Part shown: positions 13,366 through 24,981 of the stretch, in pieces
Numbering within the stretch: the stretch's first letter is position 1
Layout: each line of letters starts with the position of its first letter
Source: Chrysomallon squamiferum
Taxonomy: Eukaryota; Mollusca; Gastropoda; Neomphalida; Peltospiridae
Assembly: GCA_012295275.1 (NCBI GenBank)
Contig: CM022668.1
Location: 16,601,891-16,665,890, forward strand
Length of the DNA stretch: 64,000 nt
Reading direction: 5' to 3'
The notes under the pieces: generated by a model
What the model was told of the DNA's origin: nothing
Seen by the model: only the letters and a program-made list of their open reading frames with translations
Database searches by the model: none
Made by a program: the position numbers and the translations under genes

Positions 13366-13927
13366 ATATTTTGCCCAAACGGTAGAAGAAGTAACAATTA
13401 TTGTAAAATGTAATAACACTGCTTTTCCAGTGATTGCTGATAAAAGCTACAAAACATTTTCTATTTCTTTGTTATTTTTGCTATTCTTTCGGGGTTTTCT
13501 TATGAGCAATAGTTTAAAGAGTCCGTCAGTTTTAAAGTTCCATTTAAGTTTTTCTGTTTATCACAGTCGTGTACGGTGTTAAGGACAACGTTGGCCTCGA
13601 CGTAGTAAGAGAACATTACTTTTACATTACTTGAACATACTTCAGCTACAGAGTAGTGTTCCGTTTAATCACATTATTCGTTCAGACTGGGTAAACAGAT
13701 TTAATTAAGTCATTATTACCATACAATACACTGCAGAGTTCAGCAACACGTGGAGTATTGTCTGTGTCCCGTCATAACACACAACATGTAGACAGAGACA
13801 ACTGACAAATTATATCACTGGTAAATATTTGTTGTAATTGTACAGATATCTGTTTCTTTGTGCGACAAACAGAATAATTATAAAGATAATGATGATGATG
13901 AATATGATGGTTCTGATTTTGGATCAA
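13366..13927. other. Unique non-coding
   Basis: No coding signal. It contains a weak tRNA-like fragment at 13566-13612 and a GAT-rich stretch near 13885-13905. Confidence 0.45.
13566..13612 (+). mobile_element. Possible tRNA-like SINE remnant
   Basis: The order GTGTACGGTGTTAAGGACA then GTTGGCCTCGACGTAG resembles a tRNA D-arm followed by an anticodon-arm region. No B-box is present, so the call is weak. Confidence 0.2.
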
Positions 13928-14246
13928 ACAAACAAACATACACGTATAAAGATATGGAAATACAAACACACAGATACATATATATGTACATATACATAAA
14001 TACACATACATGCAAATACACATACAATATACATACAAACATACATAATACATTATTACATACATACATACATACACACATACATAAATACATACATAAA
14101 TACATACATACATAAATACATACATACATACATACTTACATAAATACATACATACATACATACATACTTACATAAATACAAACATAAATACATAAATACA
14201 CACATATATAAATACATAAATACATACATATATACATATACATACA
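13928..14246. repeat. (ATAC)n/(ATAA)n-type microsatellite
   Basis: About 320 bp of ATAC units with ATAA and CACA variants. Complementary frames read as Y/M/V/C strings. Confidence 0.93.
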
Positions 14247-14829
14247 GCGCTCACACACCAAACAAGTATTTGCAATAATACATGCATAAATAAAAAAGCA
14301 AGTAAAAAAATAATATTGATTTGTCTTGTACTGTTTTTAAAAACAGAATTTAAATTCTTTGAAGTATTAATTCATTCAAATGAAATTTATGGATTTAAAA
14401 CCAGTGCATAACAATCTATTTGATGAAAACAAATTTATAGTCATTGAATATTTTACTTAAATACAGGTGTTATAGCCGGGGTGAAACGTGCTAGGTAACT
14501 GGCCTATTTAACATCCCATGTCTTCTTTTTAGTAGTGTAATTCCTGAGAAATATATTGGCAATATTAGCTAAGATATCACGCATTGATTTCATCGCGACA
14601 GTCCGTTCATTTCCGCAACTCCCCGTGCATTTCCGTCAACCACCTGCGCTACTGTACGCAGAAGTAATTTAGAGTTCGGAGCAGCACGTGACGTCTCGGA
14701 TTTTTTCATTTATTGTTTCGTTTTAAATATGTTCATTTCCTTAGCGCTGTGTCTTAACTGTTACTGTACCAGCGTTTGTTTATATGGAGACCAGCAGTAT
14801 CTCTGCTAGGAGTGTTTATTGCAAACATA
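14247..14829. other. Unique segment with GC-richer core at 14,570-14,700
   Basis: The core holds two copies of a CGTTCATTTCCG-like word (near 14605 and 14628) and an overlapping E-box/CRE-type composite, CACGTGACGTC, at 14685-14695. In AT-rich surroundings this could be a regulatory element, but no transcript evidence is visible. Confidence 0.35.
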
Positions 14830-15205
14830 TTGGATTAGTAGTTGTAGTAGTAACAGTAGCTGCTGTTGTTTCAGTGGAGATAGTAATGGTAACAATCATA
14901 GTAAACGTATTACGTTTCGCATTAGCTGTAATAATTGTAATAATACCAGTAGTAATAGCAGAAATAGCAGTAGATGGGATAGTAATGACTATAGAAATAG
15001 TAGTAAAAAAAAGTAGTATGATTAACATTGCTAGTAGCAATAGTAATAGGAGATGCGATTAAAATATTGTAGTTTTGATGGTTAGTTGAAAACAGCTCGA
15101 ATAGCAGCAGTAATAGAGTAGTAAATAATAGTAGTAGCAGTAGTAGTAGTTGAAGTAATAGTTGATGTAATAGTAGTAGTAGTTGTAGTAATAGCAGGAG
15201 TAATT
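14830..15205. repeat. Old degenerate (AGT)n tract
   Basis: AGTAGT, AATAGTAG and AGCAGTAG words dominate. Frames of 65-92 codons on both strands are by-products of a trinucleotide array that lacks stops in some frames. Confidence 0.75.
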
Positions 15206-16076
15206 CTGCTTGTATATTAAAGTCATTTAAGTAATTAAAACATAAGACATCACAGTGATCCAGTCATCAAGATATTTTCAGTACGTTAATTACACGTGTT
15301 GTTTTCTTCTGTAACAACTAATTAAACCTGTACACTGGATTTTAATCTTTTCTCCACATGTTAATTAAATGTCAGAAAGCATTAGAAAGAAAAAAAATAT
15401 ATATATATATATATACTAATAAAAATCTATAAATATGGAACCATCAAGAAAATAAAACTGAGCGTTTAGAAAAAAAAGGAATTGGTGAAATTTTAAAATC
15501 TAATGTTAATCTGAATTTCTGTTTACGGGTAAGTAAATGAAGATCTGGTTTCTTATTATAAACAATTACCATCATCTCGTGAGGCAATTACAAACAGTTT
15601 GACCTTCAAGTTAAGAATGAAGGTTATTAATTTAAATGCATATTGTTGTATGTATATATACAGCTTAGCAGGGTACAGGACGCCAGTCTACATGCAGCGT
15701 TGCCCATGGAGAAAGCCGGGTTTCTGACGTCATTGCTGGCTGATCGATAACTTAGAAATCGATCAGTTCATTTAAGGTGAAGCTAAAATATATTACATAA
15801 TAATAATAATAATAATAATAATAATTGTAGTACTAGCGGTAGGACTTTTAATACTAGTAATAGTAGCAGCAGAAAAAGTAGTAATAATAGCAATACTAAT
15901 ATTATAATTGTAGTAGTTCAATAGCTGTAATAGTAGTAGTAGCAATAGCGCGCTATTCTTTTTATTGAAATCGTCGTATTAGTAAAATAAATGTTCAGTG
16001 ATTTCTCAGGGCTTTTTAATAATATAAATCATATATTTCTTAAACAATGAATTACTAGTTACTGACAAAGACGTGA

Positions 16077-16077
<1 letters not shown>
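15206..16077. other. Non-coding with (AAT)n and degenerate AGT blocks
   Basis: Contains an AT run at about 15398-15416, (AAT)n at 15797-15825 and degenerate AGT/AGC units at 15826-15945. A unique stretch at 15660-15780 includes an inverted GATCGAT/ATCGATC pair (near 15742 and 15759). Confidence 0.55.
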
Positions 16078-16160
<83 letters not shown>

Positions 16161-16172
16161 GATAATAATAAT
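16078..16172. repeat. (AAT)n-(AATG)n compound
   Basis: AAT units pass into alternating ATAATG units and back to AAT. Confidence 0.92.
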
Positions 16173-16692
16173 CATATATGCTGCAGTAAAATGAAGATCA
16201 ACTTCAATTACAAACGGTTAAAGCAGACACGACATGGTAATTATAAGACAAAATTAATGTGACTGCATTTTCTAACGATCGAGATTTTTAATTTTATTTG
16301 TTTTTATGTTTTAATATGACGAGCACATTAGATACGTTTTCCTAAACGGGTTTGAGCTAGTAGTTCTCACGTAGGATAATGTTCCCGCTAGGCGAGTTTT
16401 GAAACAGACTGAGATTTCTGTGACTAGTCCGTCTGTTGTAAGTTTACAAACAACCTGGTAACAGTGGATGTTTGAAAACCTTTCACTAGTTACCCCTGGC
16501 TGTGTGATAACACAAACACTTCCAAACTTGTGCAGCCGAGTTCTTCTTTGCGAATTGAACCGTTATTGATTGCACCTCGCTTCTCCAGGAAGTGCCCATC
16601 CTGAGGAATCCGTCATCTGTCTTTAATTTTAACCCTTTCTCAGCTAACTGTCCCTTGTGTCTACAGTTGTTTATATCTTTACTCTTCCCTCA
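16173..16692. other. Unique non-coding, GC-balanced
   Basis: No gene is supported. It contains the SINE-like fragment at 16345-16397. The sequence just before the 27-bp array (16620-16690) already carries diverged copies of the array words. Confidence 0.45.
16345..16397 (-). mobile_element. tRNA-derived SINE-like fragment
   Basis: Read on the minus strand, CGCCTAGCGGGAACATTATCC resembles an A-box region and ACTAGCTCAAACCCG resembles an eroded B-box, with tRNA-like spacing. It is degraded. Confidence 0.35.
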
Positions 16693-17276
16693 GCTGACTT
16701 AACCCTTTCTCCGCTAACTATACTGTTAACTCTTTGTCAACTAACTATACTGTTAACTCTTTCTCAACTAACTATACTGTTAACTCTTTCTCAGTTAACT
16801 ATACAGTTAACTCTTTTTCAGCTAACTGTACTGTTAACTCTTTCTCAGTTAACTATACTGTTAACTCTTTCTCAGCTTACTATACAGTTAACTCTTTCTC
16901 AGCTAACTATACTGTTAACTCTTTCTCAGTTAACTATACAGTTAAGTCTTTTTCAGTTAACTATACTGTTAACTCTTTCTCTGCTAACTATACTGTTAAC
17001 TCTTTCTCAGCTAACTATACTGTTAACTCTTTCTCCGCTAACTATACTGTTAACTCTTTCTCAGCTAACTATACTGTTAACTCTTTCTCTGCTAACTATA
17101 CTGTTAACTCTTTCTCAGTTAACTATACTGTTAACTCTTTCTCATTTATCTATACAGTTAACTCTTTCTCTACTAACTATGTTGTTAACTGTTTGTCAGT
17201 TAACTATACTGTTAAGTCTTTTTCAGCTAACTATACTGTTAACACTTCCTCAACTAACTATACTGTTTCCCTCTAT
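16693..17276. repeat. 27-bp minisatellite, ~21 copies
   Basis: The unit has the form CTAACTATACTGTTAAC followed by TCTTTCTCAG. Each unit contains GTTAAC, and some copies have AGTTAACT. Because 27 is nine codons, two frames remain open for 210 codons, one giving a repeating N-Y-T-V-N-S-F-S-A peptide. The period and the lack of any start, stop or domain logic argue that it is not a gene. Copies differ by few substitutions, so expansion or homogenisation is fairly recent. Confidence 0.93.
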
Positions 17277-17309
17277 TGTTCTCTTGTGACTTTCTTTACT
17301 CTATATTTT

Positions 17310-17396
17310 TATTATTATTATTATTACTACTACTACTACTACTACTGCTACTACTACTACTACTGATACTGTTATTATTATTATTATTATTATTAT
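17310..17396. repeat. (ATT)n-(ACT)n-(ATT)n compound
   Basis: ATT units flank a central ACT block with two point variants. It abuts the 27-bp minisatellite after about 30 bp. Confidence 0.93.
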
Positions 17397-17644
17397 AAAT
17401 CACCAGTTATTTTCTTTATTATAAAATAACTTTTGATTGCCATTATATATACGTCGATTAACTTAAGATTAAAGCACGCCATTCATGAGTCCTCGCTGCA
17501 AGTAAAAGACTGTACTGAAATGAACAATTCTGTTGTACTTGTTTAATCTTAATTTTCTGACTCGATGCTGTAGTGACCCACGTGTCAGCGTATCCATCAC
17601 AGACAGTCGCGTGATTTAATAGCTGTCATCAGAGCATCTCACTG
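17397..17644. other. Unique non-coding
   Basis: Nothing recognisable beyond unique AT-rich sequence. Confidence 0.5.
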
Positions 17645-17791
17645 TGATTATTTATCATTATTAAATTTCATTATGATTATTTATCATTATTAAATTTCAT
17701 TATGATTATTTATCATTATTAAATTTCATTATAATTATTTATCATTATTAAATTTCATTATAATTATTTATCATTATTAAATTTCATTATA
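17645..17791. repeat. 29-bp minisatellite, 5 copies
   Basis: Unit starts fall at 17646, 17675, 17704, 17733 and 17762, exactly 29 bp apart. The unit contains GATTATTTATCATTATTAAA. Copies 4 and 5 share one G-to-A change, so the last copies arose from one another. Confidence 0.95.
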
Positions 17792-17929
17792 TCATCTACG
17801 ACTTCATGAACGAAAATATGCAAGCGGATTTAAAATAATTTAAGAAAAAATTGTATAGGCCTATCCATATCTGTACGTTTATTTTGTACATACCGTTGTG
17901 GTTTTTTGTAGTTTTTTCATATAAAGTTA

Positions 17930-17975
17930 AAATAATAATAATAATAATAATTATTATTATTATTATTATTAGTAT

Positions 17976-18048
<73 letters not shown>
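17930..18048. repeat. (AAT)n-(ATT)n-(AGT)n compound
   Basis: An (AAT)n block meets an (ATT)n block head to head, making a perfect self-complementary palindrome near 17930-17970, followed by about 24 AGT units. Confidence 0.95.
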
Positions 18049-18844
18049 TTTTAGAAGTCTACTTTTATTTATAAAATGTTGTATACACAATCACTGTGAG
18101 CCGCTGTGCACTTTTTGGTAATTTATATAATTCACTTCAATAAACAGAGCTAAGAAAAATTGCTTCATAAATAAAAAGTCGTAGTTTGTGACACTCGCAG
18201 TGGAGAAATGTGCCTAATTTACAGCGAGTCGGTCTCGGGAGTACAGCGTTTCTACATGCGCCAGCAGCCAGCACTCGGGAACGAGTCGTTACTGGAGCTT
18301 TGACGTAATAAAAATCTCCCCCAGACACAACCAAGCGTTAAACCGGCTCAGAGACAGTGCAGAAAATGTGTGTCACTTTCACAGCTCACCGACTCCGTTT
18401 TACATTCATTCTTAAATTAATAATCTTTCGTAAAAATCATTTGTCTCGTTTAACAGCGTGAATTGGAATGAACTTAGTTGTAGACGTAATTGTTTGGTCA
18501 TTTTGATGATAAATCAGACTTGCACGTCGAACAAAATCAGCTAATTTCAATAACAGATGAAACCGATGGAGTAACATATATAATATCAAATATTTTGTGT
18601 ACACAACTCAGTGTTAGAATTCAGTAATGGATAAAAAAAAGAAGCAGCAAAGATTTGCTGTCAATTTGCATATTGTACGTGCTTACCTGAATCTTACATT
18701 TGGCAACCCAAGACAATTACGGTGCAAGTTAGAAGCAGAAAGGGGTTAACATGGTACAGATTCCTACAGCAATTACTAGTCGGGCAGGCTACGAGATAAA
18801 CACAATTGTGCTTAATGCATTTTAATATTATTATACATATATAA
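18049..18844. other. Unique island
   Basis: The part at 18160-18370 is GC-richer, with a TGACGTAA CRE-like word near 18301. A 65-codon minus-strand frame (18137-18334) has mixed composition but no recognisable domain. No splice logic supports it. Confidence 0.35.
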
Positions 18845-18975
18845 TTATTATCATTATTATTATTGCTGCTGTTGTTGTTCTTTCTTGTTACTATTAATGT
18901 TATTACAATACTATTGCTATTACTACTATTATAATTATTGTTGTTTTTGTTGTTGTTGCTGCTGTTGTAGTTGTT
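18845..18975. repeat. Degenerate (ATT)n/(GTT)n
   Basis: ATT, GTT and GCT units are mixed over about 130 bp. Confidence 0.75.
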
Positions 18976-19147
18976 TTAAAATATGAAAACCTGCGGGTCC
19001 AATAGGAAGCATGCGTTTCGTTGGATCCCTGTGTTTTTTATGTCATGTATTATGCTGGATCAGGCATCTACAAGCAAAGTTACAAAAACGTTCATAAATA
19101 ATTTTATAGTGTAAGAAATATTTCTTGTCATTTAGCTGGGCCATATG

Positions 19148-19264
19148 AATTCATTGGACTGTATGAACTGTATGAACAGTATGAACCGTGTGAACTATAT
19201 GAACTGTATTAATAGTATGAACAGTATGAATTGTATGAACTGTATGAACGTTATGAACTGTATC
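19148..19264. repeat. 9-bp minisatellite (TATGAACTG-like)
   Basis: About 12 copies of a nonamer with the form TGAACTGTA and single-base variants. Confidence 0.88.
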
Positions 19265-19467
19265 AGCTTACAAGGGGTGTAACTCTACAAAGAGAACAAA
19301 GTTTACGTAGGAAAAAAACACTAACTTTGTCCTTCGTTCGTAACGATTCGAGAAATTAATACACTCCCTGTTGTTTTTAAAAAACCTAATTAGAACAAAA
19401 TACATACATGTTAAATAAATAAACAAACAAACAAATAAATAAATTAAACACATATATAAATAAAGCG

Positions 19468-19507
19468 AATCAAATCAAATCAAATCAAATCAAATTAAAT
19501 CAAATAC
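19468..19507. repeat. (AAATC)n pentanucleotide repeat
   Basis: About eight units with one variant. Confidence 0.92.
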
Positions 19508-20440
19508 CAGACTGTAGTTGTGAAAGGTATTTTGTCACTATTTTACACATACACACGCATTAAATATGCGTTTAATTTACACATATATATACATACACAC
19601 AAACACACAGATATATGTATGTGTAAATGTGTGACATATATACGCAAGACGACATATGTTAATGTGTGTGTGAGCACGGCGTTTTAACGACATCTACAAC
19701 GACAGAACTTTTGCAAAGGCTCAGAGAACATTTGAATAATTGCTGCTCTACGTGTCACCACTGGTAATAAAATTAACAGCTGCGGTTATTTATCACAGCC
19801 TACCACAGAGTCGATTTTAATGCCGATTTCACGTGCGCTGTCATCGACTAAATCACGACAAGTCGATACGACACGAACGTCACAACAATAGCGTTAACGT
19901 GCTTTTTATACCCACCACTGCAGCGACATCGTCATCGCTTATTATGATCCGCTGAATTTCTTCGCTTAATGCGCAACTTGACATTTAGCTGCGCGGACCA
20001 ACACGGATTCTGCAGTCAGAGGATGAAAAGTGTTTTCTCCTTTCAAAAGCCGTGTAAAAAGAGTTATTTTCTTTTTCGAGTGGAAAGCGCAGAAGTAAGT
20101 CCATAATAGACGTGTCACTTTGCAATATTAGCCGTATCGGCTGTCGTATCATATACATTATTGACTATGTTAATTGATTTTCGTAATGGTACTAACATGA
20201 GCTCACCATTACGATTAAAGCCCACTGTGAGTAGATTAATTTCATTCTTTCTCTGTGTACTCACGGACTCACGGTACAAATTTATACTCACAGTACAGAT
20301 ATATATATATATATATATATTCACCGAAGAATAATTTTCAGAAATATGCATCACGTGACCAAACGTACAATTTATATGCTACATAAAGTTTCGTTTACGT
20401 CCGATTGACAAAAATAATATTAACATCATACTTAAAATTT
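19508..20440. other. Unique island with short (AT)n
   Basis: The part at 19740-20060 is non-repetitive and GC-balanced with several CGAC/GTCG words, a CACGTG E-box-like word near 19829 and a CTTTTTATACCC TATA/MEF2-like word near 19902. A short (AT)n lies at about 20298-20320. A regulatory role is possible, unproven. Confidence 0.35.
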
Positions 20441-20760
20441 TAACAGTTATTTTAAACGAGAAAGTAACATGATAATTAGAGTAAGTTACAGTTATTTTAA
20501 ATGAGAAAGTAACATGATAATTAGAGTAAGTTACAGTTATATTAAATGAGAAAGTAACATGATAATTAGAGTAAGTTACAGTTATATTAAATGAGAAAGT
20601 AACATGATAATTAGAGTAAGTTACAGTTATATTAAATGAGAAAGTAACATGATAATTAGAGTAAGTTACAGTTATATTAAATGAGAAAGTAACATGATAA
20701 TTAGAGTAAGTTACAGTTATATTAAATGAGAAAGTAACATGATAATTAGAGTAAGTTAAG
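20441..20760. repeat. 45-bp minisatellite, ~7 copies
   Basis: Period is exactly 45 bp (AAAGTAACAT at 20461, 20506 and onward). The first two copies have TTATTTTAAA and the later ones TTATATTAAA. Because 45 is 15 codons, a minus-strand frame stays open through the array and into the next repeat, giving a false 218-residue protein. Confidence 0.95.
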
Positions 20761-20823
20761 TAAATCATCGCGTGTTTGTCTCTATCCCTGACCAGTGTCA
20801 GAGGAGGGGACGGAAAATGTGTT

Positions 20824-21045
20824 AATAGCATTTGTAATAGCATTTGTAATAATAGCATTTGTAATAGCATTTGTAATAGCATTTGTAATAATAGCATTTG
20901 TAATAACAGCATTTGTAATAATGGCATTTGTAATAATAGCATTTGTAATAGCATTTGTAATAACAGCATTTGTAATAATAGCATTTGTAATATCATTTGT
21001 AATAATAGCATTTGTAATAGCATTTGTAATAGCATTCGTAATAGC
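20824..21045. repeat. 12/15-bp minisatellite (AATAGCATTTGT)
   Basis: Units of AATAGCATTTGT alternate with a 15-bp version carrying an extra AAT. All units are multiples of three, so several frames stay open. Confidence 0.93.
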
Positions 21046-21193
21046 CTAGTATTTATAATGATAAAACATATCGCTGAATGTGTGTTTTTGTAAACTGAAT
21101 TTGAAAAAGTTGATCTAATTATTCATTCATTTAAATGATTTAGTGTTCAATTTGCTTTCATTAATAAACAGCAAAAACTGGGGATGAGTGAGA

Positions 21194-21527
21194 GGATGAA
21201 TGAAATAATGAATGGACTAATGAATAGAGTAATGAATGGACTAATGAATGGACTAATGAATGGACTAATGAATGGAGTAATGAATAGAGTAATGAATGGA
21301 CTAATGAATGGACTAAGGAATGGACTAATGAATGGACTAATGAATGGACTAATGAATGGACTAATGAATGGACTAAGGAATGGACTAAGGAATGGACTAA
21401 TGAATGGACTAATGAATGGAGTAATGAATCGAGTAATGAATGCACTAAGGAATGGACGAATGAATGGACTAAGGAATGGACTAATGAATGGACTAAGGAA
21501 TGGACTAATGAATGGACTAATGAACGG
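21194..21527. repeat. 12-bp minisatellite (AATGGACTAATG), ~28 copies
   Basis: Near-perfect dodecamers with occasional AATGGACTAAGG, AATGGAGTAATG and AATAGAGTAATG variants. Frames of 124-130 codons (M-N-G-L repeats, or H-S-L-V repeats on the other strand) are artefacts. It is the third minisatellite within 1.1 kb. Confidence 0.95.
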
Positions 21528-22080
21528 ATACTATTTAACGACTGACCACACAAATTAGAACATTTACTGTCGGATGTCGGATAACATTATGAACAAATTT
21601 CTCTCTATAAATTAAGATGAATTAAAATTTAAATAAAAATAAAAATCCCCAAGAGATAAATTTCAAAGGTAAACAGATTTAATTTGTTCACTAGAAAAGA
21701 AAACAAATGACTTGAAAACCTTAATACAGGTTTCTTCTAAGAAAAATATCTTTTCTGGTTTGTCCGGGTGAAGTTTTGTTTAGTGTATCTGCAGCACACT
21801 GAAATGGGTCATTGTTGCTGACAGTAATTCAGTGATTTAAAAGAAGTGTTACAGACACCAGCACGATTCGAAACAATTTCATCTTCCTGAACTGGCTGCA
21901 GAAAAACAGTCATTCTCCAGAGAATGGCTTGACAAAATGAAATTTGTTTGTGACTCAAGTATTTCTGTTCATCATGCATATTGAGAAAGCGAGAGAGAGA
22001 AAAAAGTCTTTGTCAATTTTATTTTTGAAATGAGTGTACGGAACAAATCTCTTATAAGAGACACTTATCCTAATTGGAAC
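21528..22080. other. Unique AT-rich non-coding
   Basis: No gene, array or motif cluster is seen. Confidence 0.5.
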
Positions 22081-22385
22081 TAGACGTGGACTGATGATAG
22101 TGGATAGGCAGAAGAATGAATACAAGGATGGATGAATAAATACGTCTGTGTTATGAATCTAAGGTGATGGTGGATGAATGGATGGATAAACAGATCCATG
22201 CATGGATCCTTGGATCACTGAAAAGATAGAGAGGATGACAGATGCAAGAATAGGTAAATAGATTCATGGATGGACATTTGGGTGAATGGAAAGACGGATT
22301 AGAAATAGATGGAAGAATAAACAGAAGTGTGTATGGATGGATGGATGGATGGATAATGGACAGATTGATGCAGACAAGGATACAG
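22081..22385. repeat. Old degenerate (GGAT)n tract
   Basis: GATGGATG, GGATGAAT and ATGGATCC words recur, with a purer GGAT core at about 22335-22355. Confidence 0.75.
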
Positions 22386-24240
22386 ATGGCGATAGACGGA
22401 AGAAAAGAGATAAAGGCGAAGAAAATAGATACATTTCAGGTTTTGAAGTTGTAATAAAGGAAGATAAGAAAATCTTGTTAAGTGAATAAAGAGAATAAAA
22501 AATGAACATTAATCAGAATATCTGTTAATATCTCTCCAGTATCTAATGTTCTATCAACATTCGCTTTGATAGTTTCCAGTTCACCTAATTTACTATCAGA
22601 CTTGTTAAGTTTTTCTCAGACACTTAACAATACAACAACTCGAGTAGAGCACGAATTATTTACATGTATTGATTTCATTCTATTTTCAATTCACCATCAA
22701 TTATTTAATTTGTAATCTCATCAGTTAAAGAGAAACAAAATATCAATTTTACTTCTGTCACTTTAGATAAAGCGATATCAGATGATCTGTAAAGCATGAA
22801 TCATTAACATTCAGTAGTGATTATGATACGAATGTTGTTTTTTTTGTACTGCAATTAGACTGAGAGCGCTCGGCAATGGAAAAATCGTATTTGATTTACT
22901 ACATATCAAGTAAAAAAGCAAAAGTGTTAAATTTAAAAATGTCGTGTGTTTCTTGTTAGACTCAGTGGCACTGTGGATGTCTCGACCGCATTCTGCTTTC
23001 TCTGAAACTCGTAACAAGATGGCCGCTAACATGTAATTAGTAAATTGGAAAGCAATGAGTTATCTACTTATTATTATTTTTTTCATCCAGCCTGCCTTAC
23101 ATCCCACAGGAAAAGAAGCAAGACAAAGACAGTGCTAATGCATTATTAACTAATCCATTACCCAATACACGTTTGTTCCAGCGATTCCCAGCGTTGCACA
23201 ACGTTATTGCGGGTCGTGTCACTGGCCGAGTTCGATTCACAGCTATCAGCTAACTAAAAACCTTTTCACTTTCGTATTCCATGCAAATGAAACCAAATTA
23301 ACGCCTGAGAAATTTCTTATACGGTTATTATAGGAGTTTATTATTGCGTGGTAATTCAGAAATCTGTGATCAATGAGTTAATTAGAGACCCCCTACACGT
23401 TTCATAATCCAGGACACGTGTTTTCCATTACACAGGTAACACAGAGTCCACAAATAGAACACAGTACTGTTACTTCTGTCTGACCGCCGTCTAAGTCACT
23501 ACAGACATGTTGAGTTTACAGACATAAAATAATGAAGTCATATTTAAATTTCTTTAATTAAACAATAAAGAAATAAAAAAAACAGTTTATTTTGAACATC
23601 GTTCTTGTATAATTAACATCGTAGTAATAGTCGGCAGTATCGCCATCCTTTATTTAAACTAGAATAAAACTATATAGTATCTGTGTAAATTCCTGTGCAT
23701 ATATATGCAGATATGTGTGTGCATCTGTATTACTATTATGTCATATACTACATTATATTTGATTTGTAGCAAACTATAAAGGTTAAACACACACACACAC
23801 GTTCAAACTAGACGTGAACATAAATAGATACATTAATGCCTATGGAAATCAAACGCCTATAAGAAACATGTGATCATTCTGAAAAGAAAAGAAAACAGTT
23901 TGTTAAAATTATTAATTATGTTCCACGACTCGAGTCTGTCAGCAGACGGTAATTATGAGAGAAACACAAGACGAGAAAACCGTGCAGGAAGGATACAAGT
24001 CGTATCTCACACGCGGGTGTCAGGTACTCTGCACAGTGTACAATACCCTTCATTAGTCACTCGCCAAACTCAGCTTTACCTTTTAATTACAGACGAATGA
24101 CAATACGCAGATTTCTCAAACACAGAACAACAAACCATCATTAACAAGACTCTTTTCTTAAACTCGTTACAACCACTGGTTTCTTTGAAGAGATTCAGTC
24201 TAGAAATGTCTTCGTCTTTAGACTAAATTCATAAGATGTG
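22386..24240. other. Unique non-coding, island at 23,090-23,420
   Basis: Mostly non-repetitive. The 23090-23420 part is GC-balanced and holds a perfect ATGCAAAT octamer (POU-type) at 23281-23288, TAATTAG and GTTAATTAGAG homeodomain-type words, and TGTTCC/GTTCCAGC words. It is one of the better enhancer-like islands. A short (CA)n lies at about 23788-23800. The remainder shows nothing definite. Confidence 0.35.
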
Positions 24241-24299
24241 ATTTCATTGTTATTGTTGTTGTTGTAATTGTTATTGTTCTTGTTATTATTATTATTATT

Positions 24300-24339
<40 letters not shown>

Positions 24340-24356
24340 TTTGTTGTTATTGTTAT
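24241..24356. repeat. (GTT)n/(ATT)n microsatellite
   Basis: ATT, GTT and CTT units include a pure GTT block at about 24301-24337. It reads as poly-Asn on the minus strand. Confidence 0.93.
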
Positions 24357-24924
24357 AGTTATTTCTATTTTCATTTTTGATTTCTTAATTTTATTTTTTA
24401 ATTTGAAATTTGAAAAAAATTCTGTTGCTCTTCTTAGATTTGTTATTCTGTCTGTCAGTTTATTCACCAGTTCATTAAGAAATCAGTTCAGTTCTTTTTC
24501 TCTGGACCACTGAGTCATCCGTCAATCCAACCAACCATTCATCACTGGTCCACCCAACGCTGTTATTACTTACTCGCTATCTACATGTGAAATATATTCC
24601 CTCTCGTCTAGACAATGAATAGATTATCAGCGATTCTTGTTGTCAGCTTTTTATTTATAGAACCACCAAAATTACAGTCCAGTTCTTTTTCACGTTCCCA
24701 AATTTATTTTCATTGCCCCACAGTCTCCTGCAAAACTGTGATGACTGTAGGTGCAAATATATCCATCAATTTTCTATTTCTCACGATAAAGAAAAAGTGG
24801 CAATTATTTCAAGAACATTGATTATTGTTATTTTATGAATACAAACACCCAACGGCTTGCTGGTACTTGAATTTTGTTTTCCCCACATCGAACAAAAACA
24901 CGTTCACACTTTCAAGTTTGTAGT
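24357..24924. other. AT-rich non-coding
   Basis: A T-rich stretch is followed by unique sequence. A 68-codon plus-strand frame at 24615-24821 has no domain and no coding-like codon use. Confidence 0.5.
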
Positions 24925-24981
24925 CTCTTAGTCGTGGTTGGTTCAGAGACTGATGCTTTCGTTAACGGTTCAAATCTGGAA
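24925..24981 (+). mobile_element. tRNA-derived SINE-like fragment
   Basis: CTTAGTCGTGGTTGGTTCAG resembles the A-box/D-arm and GGTTCAAATCTGG (24967-24979) is a near-consensus B-box at correct spacing. This is the best-preserved pol III promoter in the window. The arms do not pair into a full tRNA, so a SINE head is preferred. Confidence 0.5.

Noticed and set aside
16657-17366. Two overlapping 210-codon plus-strand frames
   Set aside because: They are two frames of a 27-bp tandem repeat. Period divisible by three keeps frames open without selection. No domain or gene context.
20379-21035. 218-codon minus-strand frame
   Set aside because: Spans two unrelated minisatellites (45-bp and 12/15-bp) whose periods are multiples of three. 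An artefact of repeat structure.
24925-24981. Intact tRNA gene
   Set aside because: A-box and B-box words are present but the acceptor and anticodon stems cannot be formed, so a SINE head was preferred.
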